NCBI GenBank assembly: GCA_026125925.1 | Contig: JAHCKF010000002.1 | Span: forward strand, 1-48,075 | From: Pseudolabrys sp. | GTDB taxonomy: Bacteria > Pseudomonadota > Alphaproteobacteria > Rhizobiales > Xanthobacteraceae | DNA: 48,075 bases | Reading direction: 5' to 3' | Part shown: piece by piece, positions 7,665 to 16,122 of the stretch | Layout of the letters: each line of letters starts with the position of its first letter | Position numbering within the stretch: position 1 is the stretch's first letter | The notes under the pieces: generated by a model | The model's input: only the letters and a program-made list of their open reading frames with translations | Databases searched by the model: none | Told to the model about the DNA's origin: nothing | Program-made: the position numbers and the translations under genes

Positions 7665-8249
7665 ATGCGCAACATCGGAGCGCAGATCAAGAGCGAAATT
7701 CTGGGGCGGTTGAAGACCGGCGCAATGCTCGTTGCTGCGTTGGCCGTGCTGGCGCTCATTTCGTTGTTCTTTGCAAGCCCTCTGCAAACCCTCTTCCGTC
7801 TGATCTCGATTGCTAGCACGGCCATGCTGATCCTGTCGGTCGTGATGATGGTGCTGACCTTTCGCAAGGCCAGGACGATCGAGCCGGTCGCCCTGCTGCT
7901 GGCTCTTGGGATCAGTATCTTCGGCACCCTGATCAGCCTCTGGTTCGGTGGGCGGACACCAGCCCCCTCGATGTTGTTGGCCGCGCTTCTGGCCGGGTCA
8001 CTGATCGGGGTCGCCTGGTCGCTCACGACCTTGCTCTTCATCGACAACACCGAAATCCGGGGACGCGGTACCGCCTGGTATCTCGTCATGTGGGGCCTGA
8101 CGTTCGCGATGAACCAGATCGGTGGCTTGGTGTTCGGTCATGTTCCGTCGGCGATGACGCTACTGATGCTTGCCGGCGTTGGCCTTACCGTCGGCAACAC
8201 GCTCGGCCTCGTCGTTCGCGTCCAGCGCGTCAGCGTTCTCGTGAGATAA
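7665..8249 (+). CDS. Hypothetical integral membrane protein (about six TM segments)
   Basis: From the ATG at 7665 (GTG at 7647 is an in-frame alternative) this is a 194-residue hydrophobic protein. Likely membrane helices lie near residues 20-37, 44-66, 73-92, 100-121, 134-152 and 157-182, with a basic N-terminus and C-terminus. I do not recognise the family. It ends 11 bp before the zinc-ribbon protein gene and is the first gene of the same-strand run extending to 17381, so it may be a membrane component of the same system. No catalytic motif is visible. Confidence 0.75.
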   Translation: MRNIGAQIKSEILGRLKTGAMLVAALAVLALISLFFASPLQTLFRLISIASTAMLILSVVMMVLTFRKARTIEPVALLLALGISIFGTLISLWFGGRTPAPSMLLAALLAGSLIGVAWSLTTLLFIDNTEIRGRGTAWYLVMWGLTFAMNQIGGLVFGHVPSAMTLLMLAGVGLTVGNTLGLVVRVQRVSVLVR

Positions 8250-8260
8250 CGAGGGGATGG

Positions 8261-9598
8261 ATGGCCAATTTCTGCCGAGCCTGTGGCGCCGCGTTGAAGC
8301 CTGGTGCAAAGTTCTGCACCGGCTGCGGCGCAGCCGTCATCGCTGCGCCGGTCAGTGACACAAGCGCGGCAGCGCCGACCGCATCGACTGGAGAGAGCCT
8401 CGATCGCAGCCGAAAGCGCATGATCGTCGTGCTGGTCGTCGCCGGACTTGCCGTTCTGGGCGGCGCATTGCTGCTGGCGAGTTGGGGCGACAAACCGGCG
8501 GGTCCGCCATCTGTCACCGCCGAAACAAGCCCGCCGGCGGCGGGGGTGCCGCCGCGCAATGTAGGCTTCATCACCGCCAAGCGCTGGGAGCGGTACATCA
8601 ATACTCGCTATGGCGTGGTGATCGACTATCCCGCCGATTTATTCGCCATCCAGCCGCCGCCGCCCGACAACGCGGGGCGAAGCTTTGTCGCCGAAGCGGC
8701 CGGCGCGCGCTTTTCGATCTACAGCCACGCCAATGCCATGGATTTCTCTGTCGAGGAGCTGCAGGCCGAGGATGTGCTCGACATCGGCGATGAAGCCGCG
8801 GTGAAACAGAGCGGCAGGAACTGGTATCAGGTTGTCGCCGGCAAGAACGGCGATGTCATCCTGCGCCGGGTCCTGTTGAGCGAGGAGGGGACGTTCGTCC
8901 ATCGCCTCGAGATCGCCTATCCGAAGGCCGCCGCCGCGGCGTTCGAGCCGATCGCCGCGCGCATGGCGAAGAGCTTCAGCGTCGATCCGTCTATTCCTGA
9001 AAAGGCGGCAACCGACGCCGAACGGCGCGCACCGCAGCCTCCCGCCACGCCTGCCACGCCCGCCACACCCGCGCCGCCGTCAGCGGCCGGGGCCACGGCA
9101 CCGCAAAGCCCGCCCGCTCAAGCCGGCGGATTCACCTATCGCCGTGTCGACAGCATCGGCCTCGGGCTTCGGCTCGATGGCGCCAAGTCCAAGGTCGGCT
9201 TTTCCGTCGAGGTGCCCGCCGACTGGCGGCTGGTGCAGGGCCGTGACGGTGACTCGCTATTCTTCGCCACGACTGACCCGAGCTACGGTGGCGAAATCGT
9301 GCTGGCGTTCGTTGTAGAGCGTCGTGGCGCCGGAGAAACGCTGGCGAGCAAGGTCGAAGACTTCAAGGCGCAGAGCGATGCCGCCTCCCGGAAGAATATC
9401 TACCAGGGCGCCGCCCGCATCGGGTTGCTTCCGGCGATCATGGTCGTGTTTCCGATGGGTGAGTTTCGCAAAACCGTCGCCTATGTCGAGAAGGACGATC
9501 ACTTCTATTACATGCAGTTGCACGCGCCGACCCGGCTCTATGAGAAATACGGCCCGGTTCTCGAGCGCGCCATCTCAAGCATCGCGTTCGCCCAATGA
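8261..9598 (+). CDS. Zinc-ribbon, single-TM protein with duplicated periplasmic domains
   Basis: The ATG at 8261 follows GAGGGG and gives 445 residues. Residues 5-22 form a zinc ribbon (FCRACG...FCTGCG; Cys 5, 8, 19, 22). A TM helix spans about 54-75. After it come two PsbP/Mog1-like beta-rich domains (about residues 105-243 and 292-445) separated by a Pro/Ala/Thr linker. The first begins YINTRYGVVIDYPADLF and the second VGFSVEVPADWRLV, so they look like divergent copies of one fold. The topology puts the ribbon in the cytoplasm and the repeats outside. It overlaps the next gene by 4 bp (ATGA), implying translational coupling. The function is unknown. Confidence 0.82.
   Translation: MANFCRACGAALKPGAKFCTGCGAAVIAAPVSDTSAAAPTASTGESLDRSRKRMIVVLVVAGLAVLGGALLLASWGDKPAGPPSVTAETSPPAAGVPPRNVGFITAKRWERYINTRYGVVIDYPADLFAIQPPPPDNAGRSFVAEAAGARFSIYSHANAMDFSVEELQAEDVLDIGDEAAVKQSGRNWYQVVAGKNGDVILRRVLLSEEGTFVHRLEIAYPKAAAAAFEPIAARMAKSFSVDPSIPEKAATDAERRAPQPPATPATPATPAPPSAAGATAPQSPPAQAGGFTYRRVDSIGLGLRLDGAKSKVGFSVEVPADWRLVQGRDGDSLFFATTDPSYGGEIVLAFVVERRGAGETLASKVEDFKAQSDAASRKNIYQGAARIGLLPAIMVVFPMGEFRKTVAYVEKDDHFYYMQLHAPTRLYEKYGPVLERAISSIAFAQ
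9041..9067 (+). repeat. 9-bp in-frame tandem repeat encoding Pro-Ala-Thr linker
   Basis: Three 9-bp units (CCCGCCACG, CCTGCCACG, CCCGCCACA) encode PAT-PAT-PAT in the linker between the two outer domains of the zinc-ribbon protein. A partial fourth unit follows. It is probably a flexible periplasmic spacer, and its length could vary by slippage. Confidence 0.7.
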
Positions 9599-12500
9599 GT
9601 TGCCGGTCGCGCATCACGTTGAGGTCCGTCGGTTACGCCGTCGCCGTGCTTCTTGCCGGTCTATCGGTTGCCGCGGTGGCGCTCGCGCAGAGCCGTGAAG
9701 ACTATCGCTCGGCCGGTCAGGAAAAATGGGTGCGTTTCGAGTTTCGACTTAAGGACGCAGCGTCGGGCGAGCCGGTAAGCGGACGGGTGTTTTATCAGTC
9801 CGATCTCGCCTCGCGCTGGTTCCATCCCGACAATTACCAGCCGCTATTGCCGCCGGGCACCTACCGTCTCGTCGGCTGGGAGCGGAACTACTGGCAGACC
9901 GAGGAGGTGCTCGTCGTCGATCCAAGCAAAGGTCTTCGTCAGCAGAAGACGATCAGCCTGCAGCTCGCTGCACCCAAGCGCAACGATGCGAGCCGGCTCG
10001 TGCCCGACATTTTGTCCGGTCTGGTGGTCGTGGGCAACGCAGCCCAGAAGATGCCGCACATGAACCGTTCATGGTTCAGTCACAACAACATCGGCAACTT
10101 CACTCTATACTTCAACGCCTGGTCGGAATTTCCCGGCGGACCTAACGGTATTAGAATCTCATCGGCAACCGTCGAATACGAAATCACCCACAACGCGCAA
10201 GCCACCAAGGAACGATTCGATTTCTTCCGCCAGTTCTTTAAGCAGGGCGCCAGCTCGAGTCAGCGCGTCGTTGGCCCAGTTCCTGTCGCGCTCGGTGACG
10301 AGGCGCTTCAAATCAGCGCCGATACGCCGTGGGGCGGTGGTCGCACTGGGAATGTCAACGAATCCCGACGGTATCTGATCCGCAGCGGCAATGTCTTGTT
10401 GAAGATAACGCTCGGCAGAAATCCGGACGCACCTTTTCTGACGTCGCCGCAGGATCTGCTCGCCCGCGTTCGGGCGCTCGACATGCAGCGCGTCAAGCGA
10501 ATACTCGAACCTGAGCCATTTCCGTGGCCTGAAAAGGAGCCACGGGCCGGTGCCTCGTCCGCAACAGCCTCGCCGCCAGGCGCTGGCACTTCGGCTTCAA
10601 CCGCGGCGCCGCCCGGGTCCGAGCCGCCGACGGAGGCCGAGAACGAGCCCGAAACACCGGAGGCGACGGAGCAGTCAGATTCCGAACTGACCCCTGCCGA
10701 GATTGCTGCAGTGTCGGCACTCGCCGGCGGTGCCGCGCTGCTGGGCTCGTTGACGATGTTCGGCATGACCGGCGTGCGGCGTGAAGAAGTGCTGCAATCG
10801 ATCCGCGATCTGTTGCGCGGCCGGCTGCCGGAAGATCCGTACGACGTATGGCGGCGCAAATACGAGGCGCTGGGCTGGAAATACAGCGAGAAGGATGGCG
10901 TCGGTACCTTCGATCCGGTCGACGGCGCGCGCAACGAGGCTGGTGAAATTTACTCGGCCGAGCGCGGCGGCTTTGTCCGCGAGGGAGAAGGCAGCCGCGT
11001 TCTGATGCCGGCGAAAGACGGCGACGTCAACGAGCGCGGCGATGTCTGGAGCGAAAACGATGGCGCCTGGGTGCAGCGCGCCTATTGGGATCAAGAGCGC
11101 GCGCGGCGGTCCGAACTGGAGGCCCGCCGTGCCGACGAGACCGCCGAGGCCGAACGCATCAGCCGGGAGGAGTCGCAAGCCTATTCGCAGGAAACCGCAC
11201 GTCTTGCCGACAAGATCGCCGCCGACCGGGCGGCACGTGCCGCAGCGGAGGCCGCCGAAGCGGCGCAGCGCGACAGGATCGTGACAAAGCTGCGCAACGC
11301 CTGCGCCACGGAAGACGGCGATCCCGCGGAAATCGATCGCCTGACGGCGGCGGGCGATACGGAGGGGCTCAAGCAGCTTTATGCCGATCATCTCAAACGG
11401 GTGGTGGACGCATCGAGCGCGGATGCTGCCGCCCAGAAGCATTGGGCCGATGTCATGGCCGCCGGCGAATACGCTTCCAAGTTGACGCTGGCGGCGGCCA
11501 AGACCGGGATGATGGTGGTTGCCGGCCCGGCCGGCACGCTCGCGGTTGCCACCGGTTTGGGGACCATCGGCAGTTTCGAGGAAGGCGCTCGCGCCTGGGT
11601 CGCCGGGGAAAAGCCGATCAGGATCGCCGGGGCCTTCGCCACCGGCTTCCTGTCGGGAGCGAAGGACGGCGCGGTGGGCCGTTACGTCAACCTGCCGAAG
11701 GTGCCGGCGCTAACCAAGGTGCTGCTGCCGGCGGGAGTGGACGCGGGCGAGGCCTATGTTCGCAGCGGAGGCGACGTGAAAACGGCGCTGCAGGCCGGAG
11801 CGCTGTCCGCGTTCGGCGGAGCGGTCGGCCAAAAGGTCGGCAACATCGACAAGACCGTGACGCGCGAAGGCGCGCAGCTGCTGCTCGGCGGCGCGATGGG
11901 CGCCGCGGGACGGGCGGCAAGCGACGGCAATCTCGCGGAGGGGTTCGTCGACGGCCTCGTCGGCAGCGTCGGGTCGAGTGCAGGCGGGCGCATCGCCAAT
12001 GCGGCAACGCCGATGACCAAGCTGCAAATCCAGATGGACAAGGAGGCGGCGGCCAATGCCGCCAAAGGCAAGAGCCTCGTCGAGGAGCTCAAGCAAGCGG
12101 TTACCCATGGCACGCCGGAAGAGCAGAAAGCGGCAGTGAATCGCGTGCTGGAGAACCGTGACGCCAAACTTCTGCTGAAGGGAGACGGTGTCGACAATGA
12201 CACCAAGGTGGCGTTCGCGACGTTGACCGAGGAGCATCGCACCAAGCCGCTGTTCGAGCAGACTGCCGCGCATCTCAATGGCCAGAGGGTAACGAAAGAT
12301 GGCGTGACGGCGAACCGCTTCGTGGTGGTCGAGCCGGATGGCGTCACCGAGCGCCCGGTTCGGCCAAGCGACTTCAAGAGCGGCAGCGGTTCTGCCGGCA
12401 ATGCGCCCGGCATGGACCTCGATATGTATGCCGGCGCCAAGATCATCGACAAGCAGACCGGGCGCCCTGCGCGTCCCGAGGAACTTCAGAAGGCTGTCGC

Positions 12501-13134
12501 GGAGACCTGCGACAAGCTCGGCATCAGCAAGTCGCAGCAGGAAATCAATGTCATCCATGGCACTCATGTCGAGGCATTCACGATGCGCCCCGGCGAGACG
12601 CCGCAGGATTTCCTGGCGCGAGCGAGGGCCGCGCAGATCAGTGGCGCGGAAGGCCGCTCGGTGAGCGAGGTGACCGGCGTCAAACTGGCGGAGGCCACGG
12701 TGCTGCACAAAGGCAATACCGGCGCCGGTGCGGTGTCGGAGCAATGCCGCACGGCGATCAAGGATTACGACCGCATCACCCGCCAGATGATGGAGAATAC
12801 GCCGGGCAGCCGTCTGCCGCTGGTGTTCACGACACGCAACGCCGTCACCGGCGAGACGCCGATGGATATCATGCGCGCCGTGCACGATGGGCGCATGACG
12901 CCAGGGACCGCCGACGCCAAATTCCGGGCCGCAACCGGCATGAGTCTGTCGGCCGGGGCCGAGAAGCTTGCACAGATGCCGGAGTTCATTGCCAAGTTCG
13001 GCGCCAGCGGCACAACGCCGGCGGCGGGACCCACGGTAACCTACCCGCCGGGCATGCATCCGCGCGACATCGCCGGCGCCGCGCTGCGCCAGGCCCTGCG
13101 CCTCGGGTCGGACGACCCGCAGCGGCCGCAGTGA
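9595..13134 (+). CDS. Giant exported/membrane-anchored protein of unknown function (1179 aa)
   Basis: The start overlaps the previous stop (ATGA). Residues 1-32 look like a signal peptide ending ALAQ. Residues 40-100 resemble a small beta-sandwich (SGEPVSGRVFY...PPGTYRLVGW). Residues 100-305 are an unassigned globular region, and 310-360 a Pro/Ser/Glu linker. A hydrophobic segment at about 366-388 is probably a TM helix. Then come W/Y-rich short repeats (YDVWRRKYEALGWKYSEKDG), a Glu/Arg/Ala coiled coil (about 495-565), a Gly/Ala-rich hydrophobic region (about 615-805) and a 370-residue C-terminal domain containing NVIHGTHVEAFTMRPGE. I do not recognise a family. The Gly/Ala-rich region plus a unique C-terminal domain resembles effector-type proteins, but no delivery module or immunity gene is evident. 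Confidence 0.85.
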   Translation: MSCRSRITLRSVGYAVAVLLAGLSVAAVALAQSREDYRSAGQEKWVRFEFRLKDAASGEPVSGRVFYQSDLASRWFHPDNYQPLLPPGTYRLVGWERNYWQTEEVLVVDPSKGLRQQKTISLQLAAPKRNDASRLVPDILSGLVVVGNAAQKMPHMNRSWFSHNNIGNFTLYFNAWSEFPGGPNGIRISSATVEYEITHNAQATKERFDFFRQFFKQGASSSQRVVGPVPVALGDEALQISADTPWGGGRTGNVNESRRYLIRSGNVLLKITLGRNPDAPFLTSPQDLLARVRALDMQRVKRILEPEPFPWPEKEPRAGASSATASPPGAGTSASTAAPPGSEPPTEAENEPETPEATEQSDSELTPAEIAAVSALAGGAALLGSLTMFGMTGVRREEVLQSIRDLLRGRLPEDPYDVWRRKYEALGWKYSEKDGVGTFDPVDGARNEAGEIYSAERGGFVREGEGSRVLMPAKDGDVNERGDVWSENDGAWVQRAYWDQERARRSELEARRADETAEAERISREESQAYSQETARLADKIAADRAARAAAEAAEAAQRDRIVTKLRNACATEDGDPAEIDRLTAAGDTEGLKQLYADHLKRVVDASSADAAAQKHWADVMAAGEYASKLTLAAAKTGMMVVAGPAGTLAVATGLGTIGSFEEGARAWVAGEKPIRIAGAFATGFLSGAKDGAVGRYVNLPKVPALTKVLLPAGVDAGEAYVRSGGDVKTALQAGALSAFGGAVGQKVGNIDKTVTREGAQLLLGGAMGAAGRAASDGNLAEGFVDGLVGSVGSSAGGRIANAATPMTKLQIQMDKEAAANAAKGKSLVEELKQAVTHGTPEEQKAAVNRVLENRDAKLLLKGDGVDNDTKVAFATLTEEHRTKPLFEQTAAHLNGQRVTKDGVTANRFVVVEPDGVTERPVRPSDFKSGSGSAGNAPGMDLDMYAGAKIIDKQTGRPARPEELQKAVAETCDKLGISKSQQEINVIHGTHVEAFTMRPGETPQDFLARARAAQISGAEGRSVSEVTGVKLAEATVLHKGNTGAGAVSEQCRTAIKDYDRITRQMMENTPGSRLPLVFTTRNAVTGETPMDIMRAVHDGRMTPGTADAKFRAATGMSLSAGAEKLAQMPEFIAKFGASGTTPAAGPTVTYPPGMHPRDIAGAALRQALRLGSDDPQRPQ

Positions 13135-13144
13135 GGGAAGGCCG

Positions 13145-14227
13145 ATGACCGCCACGGGCTTCAAGCTCCACAGGCAGATGACCAAGGCCGAACTGGCCGG
13201 CGTTATCGACGGCGCCGGACCGCCGGGACTGTTATCGCCGCGTTCGCTCTTGGGCGCGCCGCGTTCCGGCCCGGCTCCCGCCGGCGAACTGCGCGACGCG
13301 GCAAAGGTCATGGGCGATCCCCACACTCGCATCACATTGCGGATCTGGGGCGGGGAGGCGGCGTCGGCCGAAACCACCGTGCTGTTTCCCGCTAGCCCGG
13401 CTGCCGGCGGCGGGTATCTGCTTAACGATGCCGACGGCAGCCTCGAAGTGTCGGGGCCGGTCGAGGCCGAGCAGATTCTGGCGCTGGTCGCACCGCTTCT
13501 GCCACAGACGAGACCGGGCGCGCCGTTCCTCGCCCAACTCGAAGCGACGACGATGGCGGTGCTGGCGGCGGTGATCGATATCGCATGCGAGGATGCGCGC
13601 CAGGTTCGCGTCGCCCGAGTGCTCGACGGCCGCCGGATGCCGGTGTCTCTGTCGGCCGATTTGCAGCCGATGGCGCCATTGCGTGTGGCGGCCTATCTCG
13701 ACGCATGGTGGGGGCTGTCGCGGTTCGACCAGTTGCTCACTTACGCGGTGACGCTGGGCGGACAGCCGAGGCCGCCCCGGCAGTCCGCCATTGACGCCGC
13801 GCTCCTGCAACTGAGCGAGGCCCGGTTGATCGCGACCTTCGGCAGCGGCGGTATCGTTCCGGCGACTGATCTTTCTCCGCTGGTCGCCGCTGCGTTTGGC
13901 CTCAGCGCCGGATTCCAGTGGCAACGGATCAGCAAACTGAATGACGTCGCCCTGTCGATCGTCGAGCACATCGTGCTGCCGTGCGCGGGCGGCTCAATTC
14001 TCGATCTGTCGGTTACCGCGGCGGGCCTGGTACGTCTTGTCCGTGCAAGCCGCGATGACATCGTCGACTTTCTGGTGAGCGAACTTGCGAGAGCGGCCAG
14101 TAGTCCGGCCCCGTCTCAACAGACGGTGCCCCCGGCCGTTCAAGCGCGCCACTTCTGTGAACATTGCGGCCATCCTGTCGGCGCCGCCGATCGTTTCTGC
14201 GGCGAATGCGGCCGGGAGTTGACTTGA
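13145..14227 (+). CDS. Cytoplasmic protein with C-terminal zinc ribbon
   Basis: This 360-residue protein starts 10 bp after the giant gene. There is no signal peptide or TM helix. The first part (about 45-330) is a mixed alpha/beta region with a repeated look: LLPQTRPGAPFLAQLEATTMAVLAAVIDIA and later blocks have alternating sheets and amphipathic helices. The last 26 residues are a zinc ribbon (CEHCG...CGECG, Cys 338, 341, 352, 355) of the same type as that at the N-terminus of the 8261-9598 product. Two same-type ribbons in one operon suggest a shared partner or assembly role. Some features loosely recall EspG-type secretion chaperones, but I would not assign that. The family is not recognised. 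Confidence 0.8.
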   Translation: MTATGFKLHRQMTKAELAGVIDGAGPPGLLSPRSLLGAPRSGPAPAGELRDAAKVMGDPHTRITLRIWGGEAASAETTVLFPASPAAGGGYLLNDADGSLEVSGPVEAEQILALVAPLLPQTRPGAPFLAQLEATTMAVLAAVIDIACEDARQVRVARVLDGRRMPVSLSADLQPMAPLRVAAYLDAWWGLSRFDQLLTYAVTLGGQPRPPRQSAIDAALLQLSEARLIATFGSGGIVPATDLSPLVAAAFGLSAGFQWQRISKLNDVALSIVEHIVLPCAGGSILDLSVTAAGLVRLVRASRDDIVDFLVSELARAASSPAPSQQTVPPAVQARHFCEHCGHPVGAADRFCGECGRELT

Positions 14228-14335
14228 AGCGTCTCCACGGGCGCCTTGCCGACGCCGGGGCGCCGGTTTGTTCAAGATCAATGATGAGCGGTCTCTCCAG
14301 GCGCCATACTACGGCGCTTTGCAGGGAGAAGAGGA

Positions 14336-14956
14336 ATGCCGGGAAAGGGCCGCGAGATCGCAGCCGCAGGAAAGCGCGGCGTCGGCGCCAAGCTGCTGCG
14401 CTGTGCCGCCCTCGTTGTCACTCTTGCGTTGCTGCCGGCCGACGGCGCGTTCGCCGATACCGTTAAGATCGCCACCGGCAACTGGCTCATTCATAAGCCC
14501 AGCAAACAGTACAAGGATCTTCCCACTCTTCTGTCCGATGACGACAATGCGTTTGAGGCCGGACTCGGCAAGATCGATTTCGTCTGCCTGAAAACGAACT
14601 ACTATATTCTGCTGGTTCAACCGTCGGTCAAATTGCGCGATGTCGAGCCGGCAACGTTAGCGGTGCGCGCTGCGAATGCTTCGGCCGGATCGGTGCCGGC
14701 CGCGCTGACATTTCGGAATCTTTACAAGACGAAGGCGCCGCTGTCGCGCAGCCTGGACTGGGACGCTGATATCCACGTCGCGGAGATCGGCGCGGCCTTG
14801 CTCGCGTCGATGAAGTCAGCCGATGTCCTGGACCTGACGCTGGCGGGCAAAGGTTATTCGATCGGCGTGGCCGGTCTCGGTGCCCGGATCGGACCGTTCC
14901 AGCGTTTTTGCGAGCAGGGCGTGGTCGAAAATCCCGTTCATTTCGAGAAGCAATAG
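14336..14956 (+). CDS. Exported protein of unknown function
   Basis: This 206-residue product has a long basic N-terminus followed by a hydrophobic core (LLRCAALVVTLALLPADGAFA), consistent with a Sec signal peptide cleaved near residue 40. The mature part has few cysteines (VCLK and RFCEQ) and ends with VAEIGAALLASMKSADVLDLTLAGKGYSIGVAGLGARIGPFQRFC. That ending recalls the end domain of the 16119-17381 product. GGAGAAGAGG precedes the ATG. The 108-bp gap from the upstream gene is the largest inside this run and may hold an internal promoter or a weak hairpin (GCGCC...GGCGC at 14301-14317). The function is unknown. Confidence 0.78.
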   Translation: MPGKGREIAAAGKRGVGAKLLRCAALVVTLALLPADGAFADTVKIATGNWLIHKPSKQYKDLPTLLSDDDNAFEAGLGKIDFVCLKTNYYILLVQPSVKLRDVEPATLAVRAANASAGSVPAALTFRNLYKTKAPLSRSLDWDADIHVAEIGAALLASMKSADVLDLTLAGKGYSIGVAGLGARIGPFQRFCEQGVVENPVHFEKQ

Positions 14957-14994
14957 ACGTCCCGCGCAGTGGATCCGGGAAGGAAAAAGGCACC

Positions 14995-15624
14995 ATGCAG
15001 AAAGCGAAGGCATTTCACTGCGGGCTCATCGCCGCCTCGCTGGCGCTGTCGATGGCTGCAAGTGGCGCGGCATCGGCGCAATCAGGTTCCGATCCGGTTG
15101 GCGAACTGAAGAAGACCTCGACCTTCGATCGAGCGCAGCATGTCGACCTTGCCAGGTCTGTCACGGGCACGCCGGTCTGTTATTTTCGTGAGGAGGGCAG
15201 CAGCCACAAGCTCGATATCGGTATCGGCGTCTTTGGTGCGTTCATTCGCGTCGCCAGCGGCGACGGCCCGCTGGACCCCGGCGCGATCCCGCTGGCGCCT
15301 CTGAAAGTATTTGCCGGCAAGGAATTGACCAAACTGGTCGACGGCGATCTGAAGGCGACCGGCGAATACGAGGCATTTGCGGTTTATGAGGGGGCGGTCG
15401 ACTATGTGCCGAATATCCGCACGGGTTACGGCGGTGGATTTCTTGTGGTCGCCAAGGGTGATACAAAGTCTTTTCTCGATATGGTCGTGCGTGCCCGCCG
15501 CGAGTTCGTCGTCGTGCAGTCGCAGGCTCAGCCCGGAAATGTTGACGTGATCGCCATCTACAATTTCAATGCGAATGCGGCCTCCGCGCTGCTGGCCTGC
15601 GCCAAGCGGCATGTGCAGGCGTAG
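14995..15624 (+). CDS. Exported protein of unknown function
   Basis: From the ATG at 14995 (GGAAGGAA upstream) this is 209 residues with a clear Sec signal peptide (CGLIAASLALSMAASGAASA, cleavage at ASA-Q). The mature domain contains one cysteine near the start (TPVCYF) and one near the end (ALLACAKRH), which could pair. Beta-strand-rich segments include KLDIGIGVFGAFIRVASG and EYEAFAVYEGAVDY. No family was recognised. It lies 38 bp after the 14336 gene and directly abuts the next gene (TAG then ATG), so co-transcription is likely. A periplasmic location is predicted. Confidence 0.8.
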   Translation: MQKAKAFHCGLIAASLALSMAASGAASAQSGSDPVGELKKTSTFDRAQHVDLARSVTGTPVCYFREEGSSHKLDIGIGVFGAFIRVASGDGPLDPGAIPLAPLKVFAGKELTKLVDGDLKATGEYEAFAVYEGAVDYVPNIRTGYGGGFLVVAKGDTKSFLDMVVRARREFVVVQSQAQPGNVDVIAIYNFNANAASALLACAKRHVQA

Positions 15625-16122
15625 ATGGCGCTGGAGTCGATGATGCGCAGGCTTTTCGCCGGGGCTGTGCTTGCTGCCGTGGCTGTCGCCGTGCCGGGTT
15701 GCGTGCCCGCGTCTGCGCAGGAGATCGGGGGCTATTGCGCGAAGGTGGGGAACGACGATCGCCTGCAGGCTTTGCCGCCAAACTTGATCGGAAGCGCGCG
15801 GCGGGTTTTTGAGATTGCCGCAGAGATGCCGGATGCGTTCATAATGGCAGGCACTTCCGTGCGCTGCATGGGCGGAACAGTATGGCTTTGCAATCGTGGA
15901 GCCAATCTCGTGTGCGAGAAGGCCGATGTCAGCCGCAAATCGGCGGGCGCGGAGCGTTATTGCAAGCAGGATCCGAATGCGATGGGCGTGCCTATGAGCG
16001 CGACCGGCCATGCGACGATCTACGATTGGAAGTGCGTGGGCGGCAAGGCGGTTATTGCCGGGCAAATCGCCGAGGTGGACGCCCGCGGGTTTATCGCCGA
16101 CAATTGGAAGCCGCTGAAATGA
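15625..16122 (+). CDS. Small exported cysteine-rich protein
   Basis: This 165-residue protein begins immediately after the previous stop codon. ATGs at 15640 and 15643 are alternatives, with GGAG just upstream of them. A signal peptide (LFAGAVLAAVAVAVPGCVPASAQ) is followed by a mature domain with six cysteines in YC, RC, LC, VC, YC and KC contexts, suggesting disulfides and a periplasmic location. The PGC within the signal region is a poor lipobox. The end overlaps the next gene by 4 bp (ATGA). I do not recognise the family. Confidence 0.78.
   Translation: MALESMMRRLFAGAVLAAVAVAVPGCVPASAQEIGGYCAKVGNDDRLQALPPNLIGSARRVFEIAAEMPDAFIMAGTSVRCMGGTVWLCNRGANLVCEKADVSRKSAGAERYCKQDPNAMGVPMSATGHATIYDWKCVGGKAVIAGQIAEVDARGFIADNWKPLK

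Noticed and set aside
9595..13134. Polymorphic toxin with immunity gene
   Set aside because: Gly/Ala-rich block and unique tail are suggestive, but there is no RHS, haemagglutinin, VgrG or LXG module, no known toxin motif, and the following gene is a zinc-ribbon protein in tight operon rather than a typical immunity gene.
11710..13377. 555-codon minus-strand open frame opposite the giant gene
   Set aside because: Arg/His/Ala-rich composition without domain features; the plus-strand gene has operon overlaps, a signal peptide and a ribosome binding context.
13145..14227. EspG-like type VII secretion chaperone
   Set aside because: Resemblance is an impression of alternating strands only; no WXG100 proteins or EccC-type ATPase are nearby.
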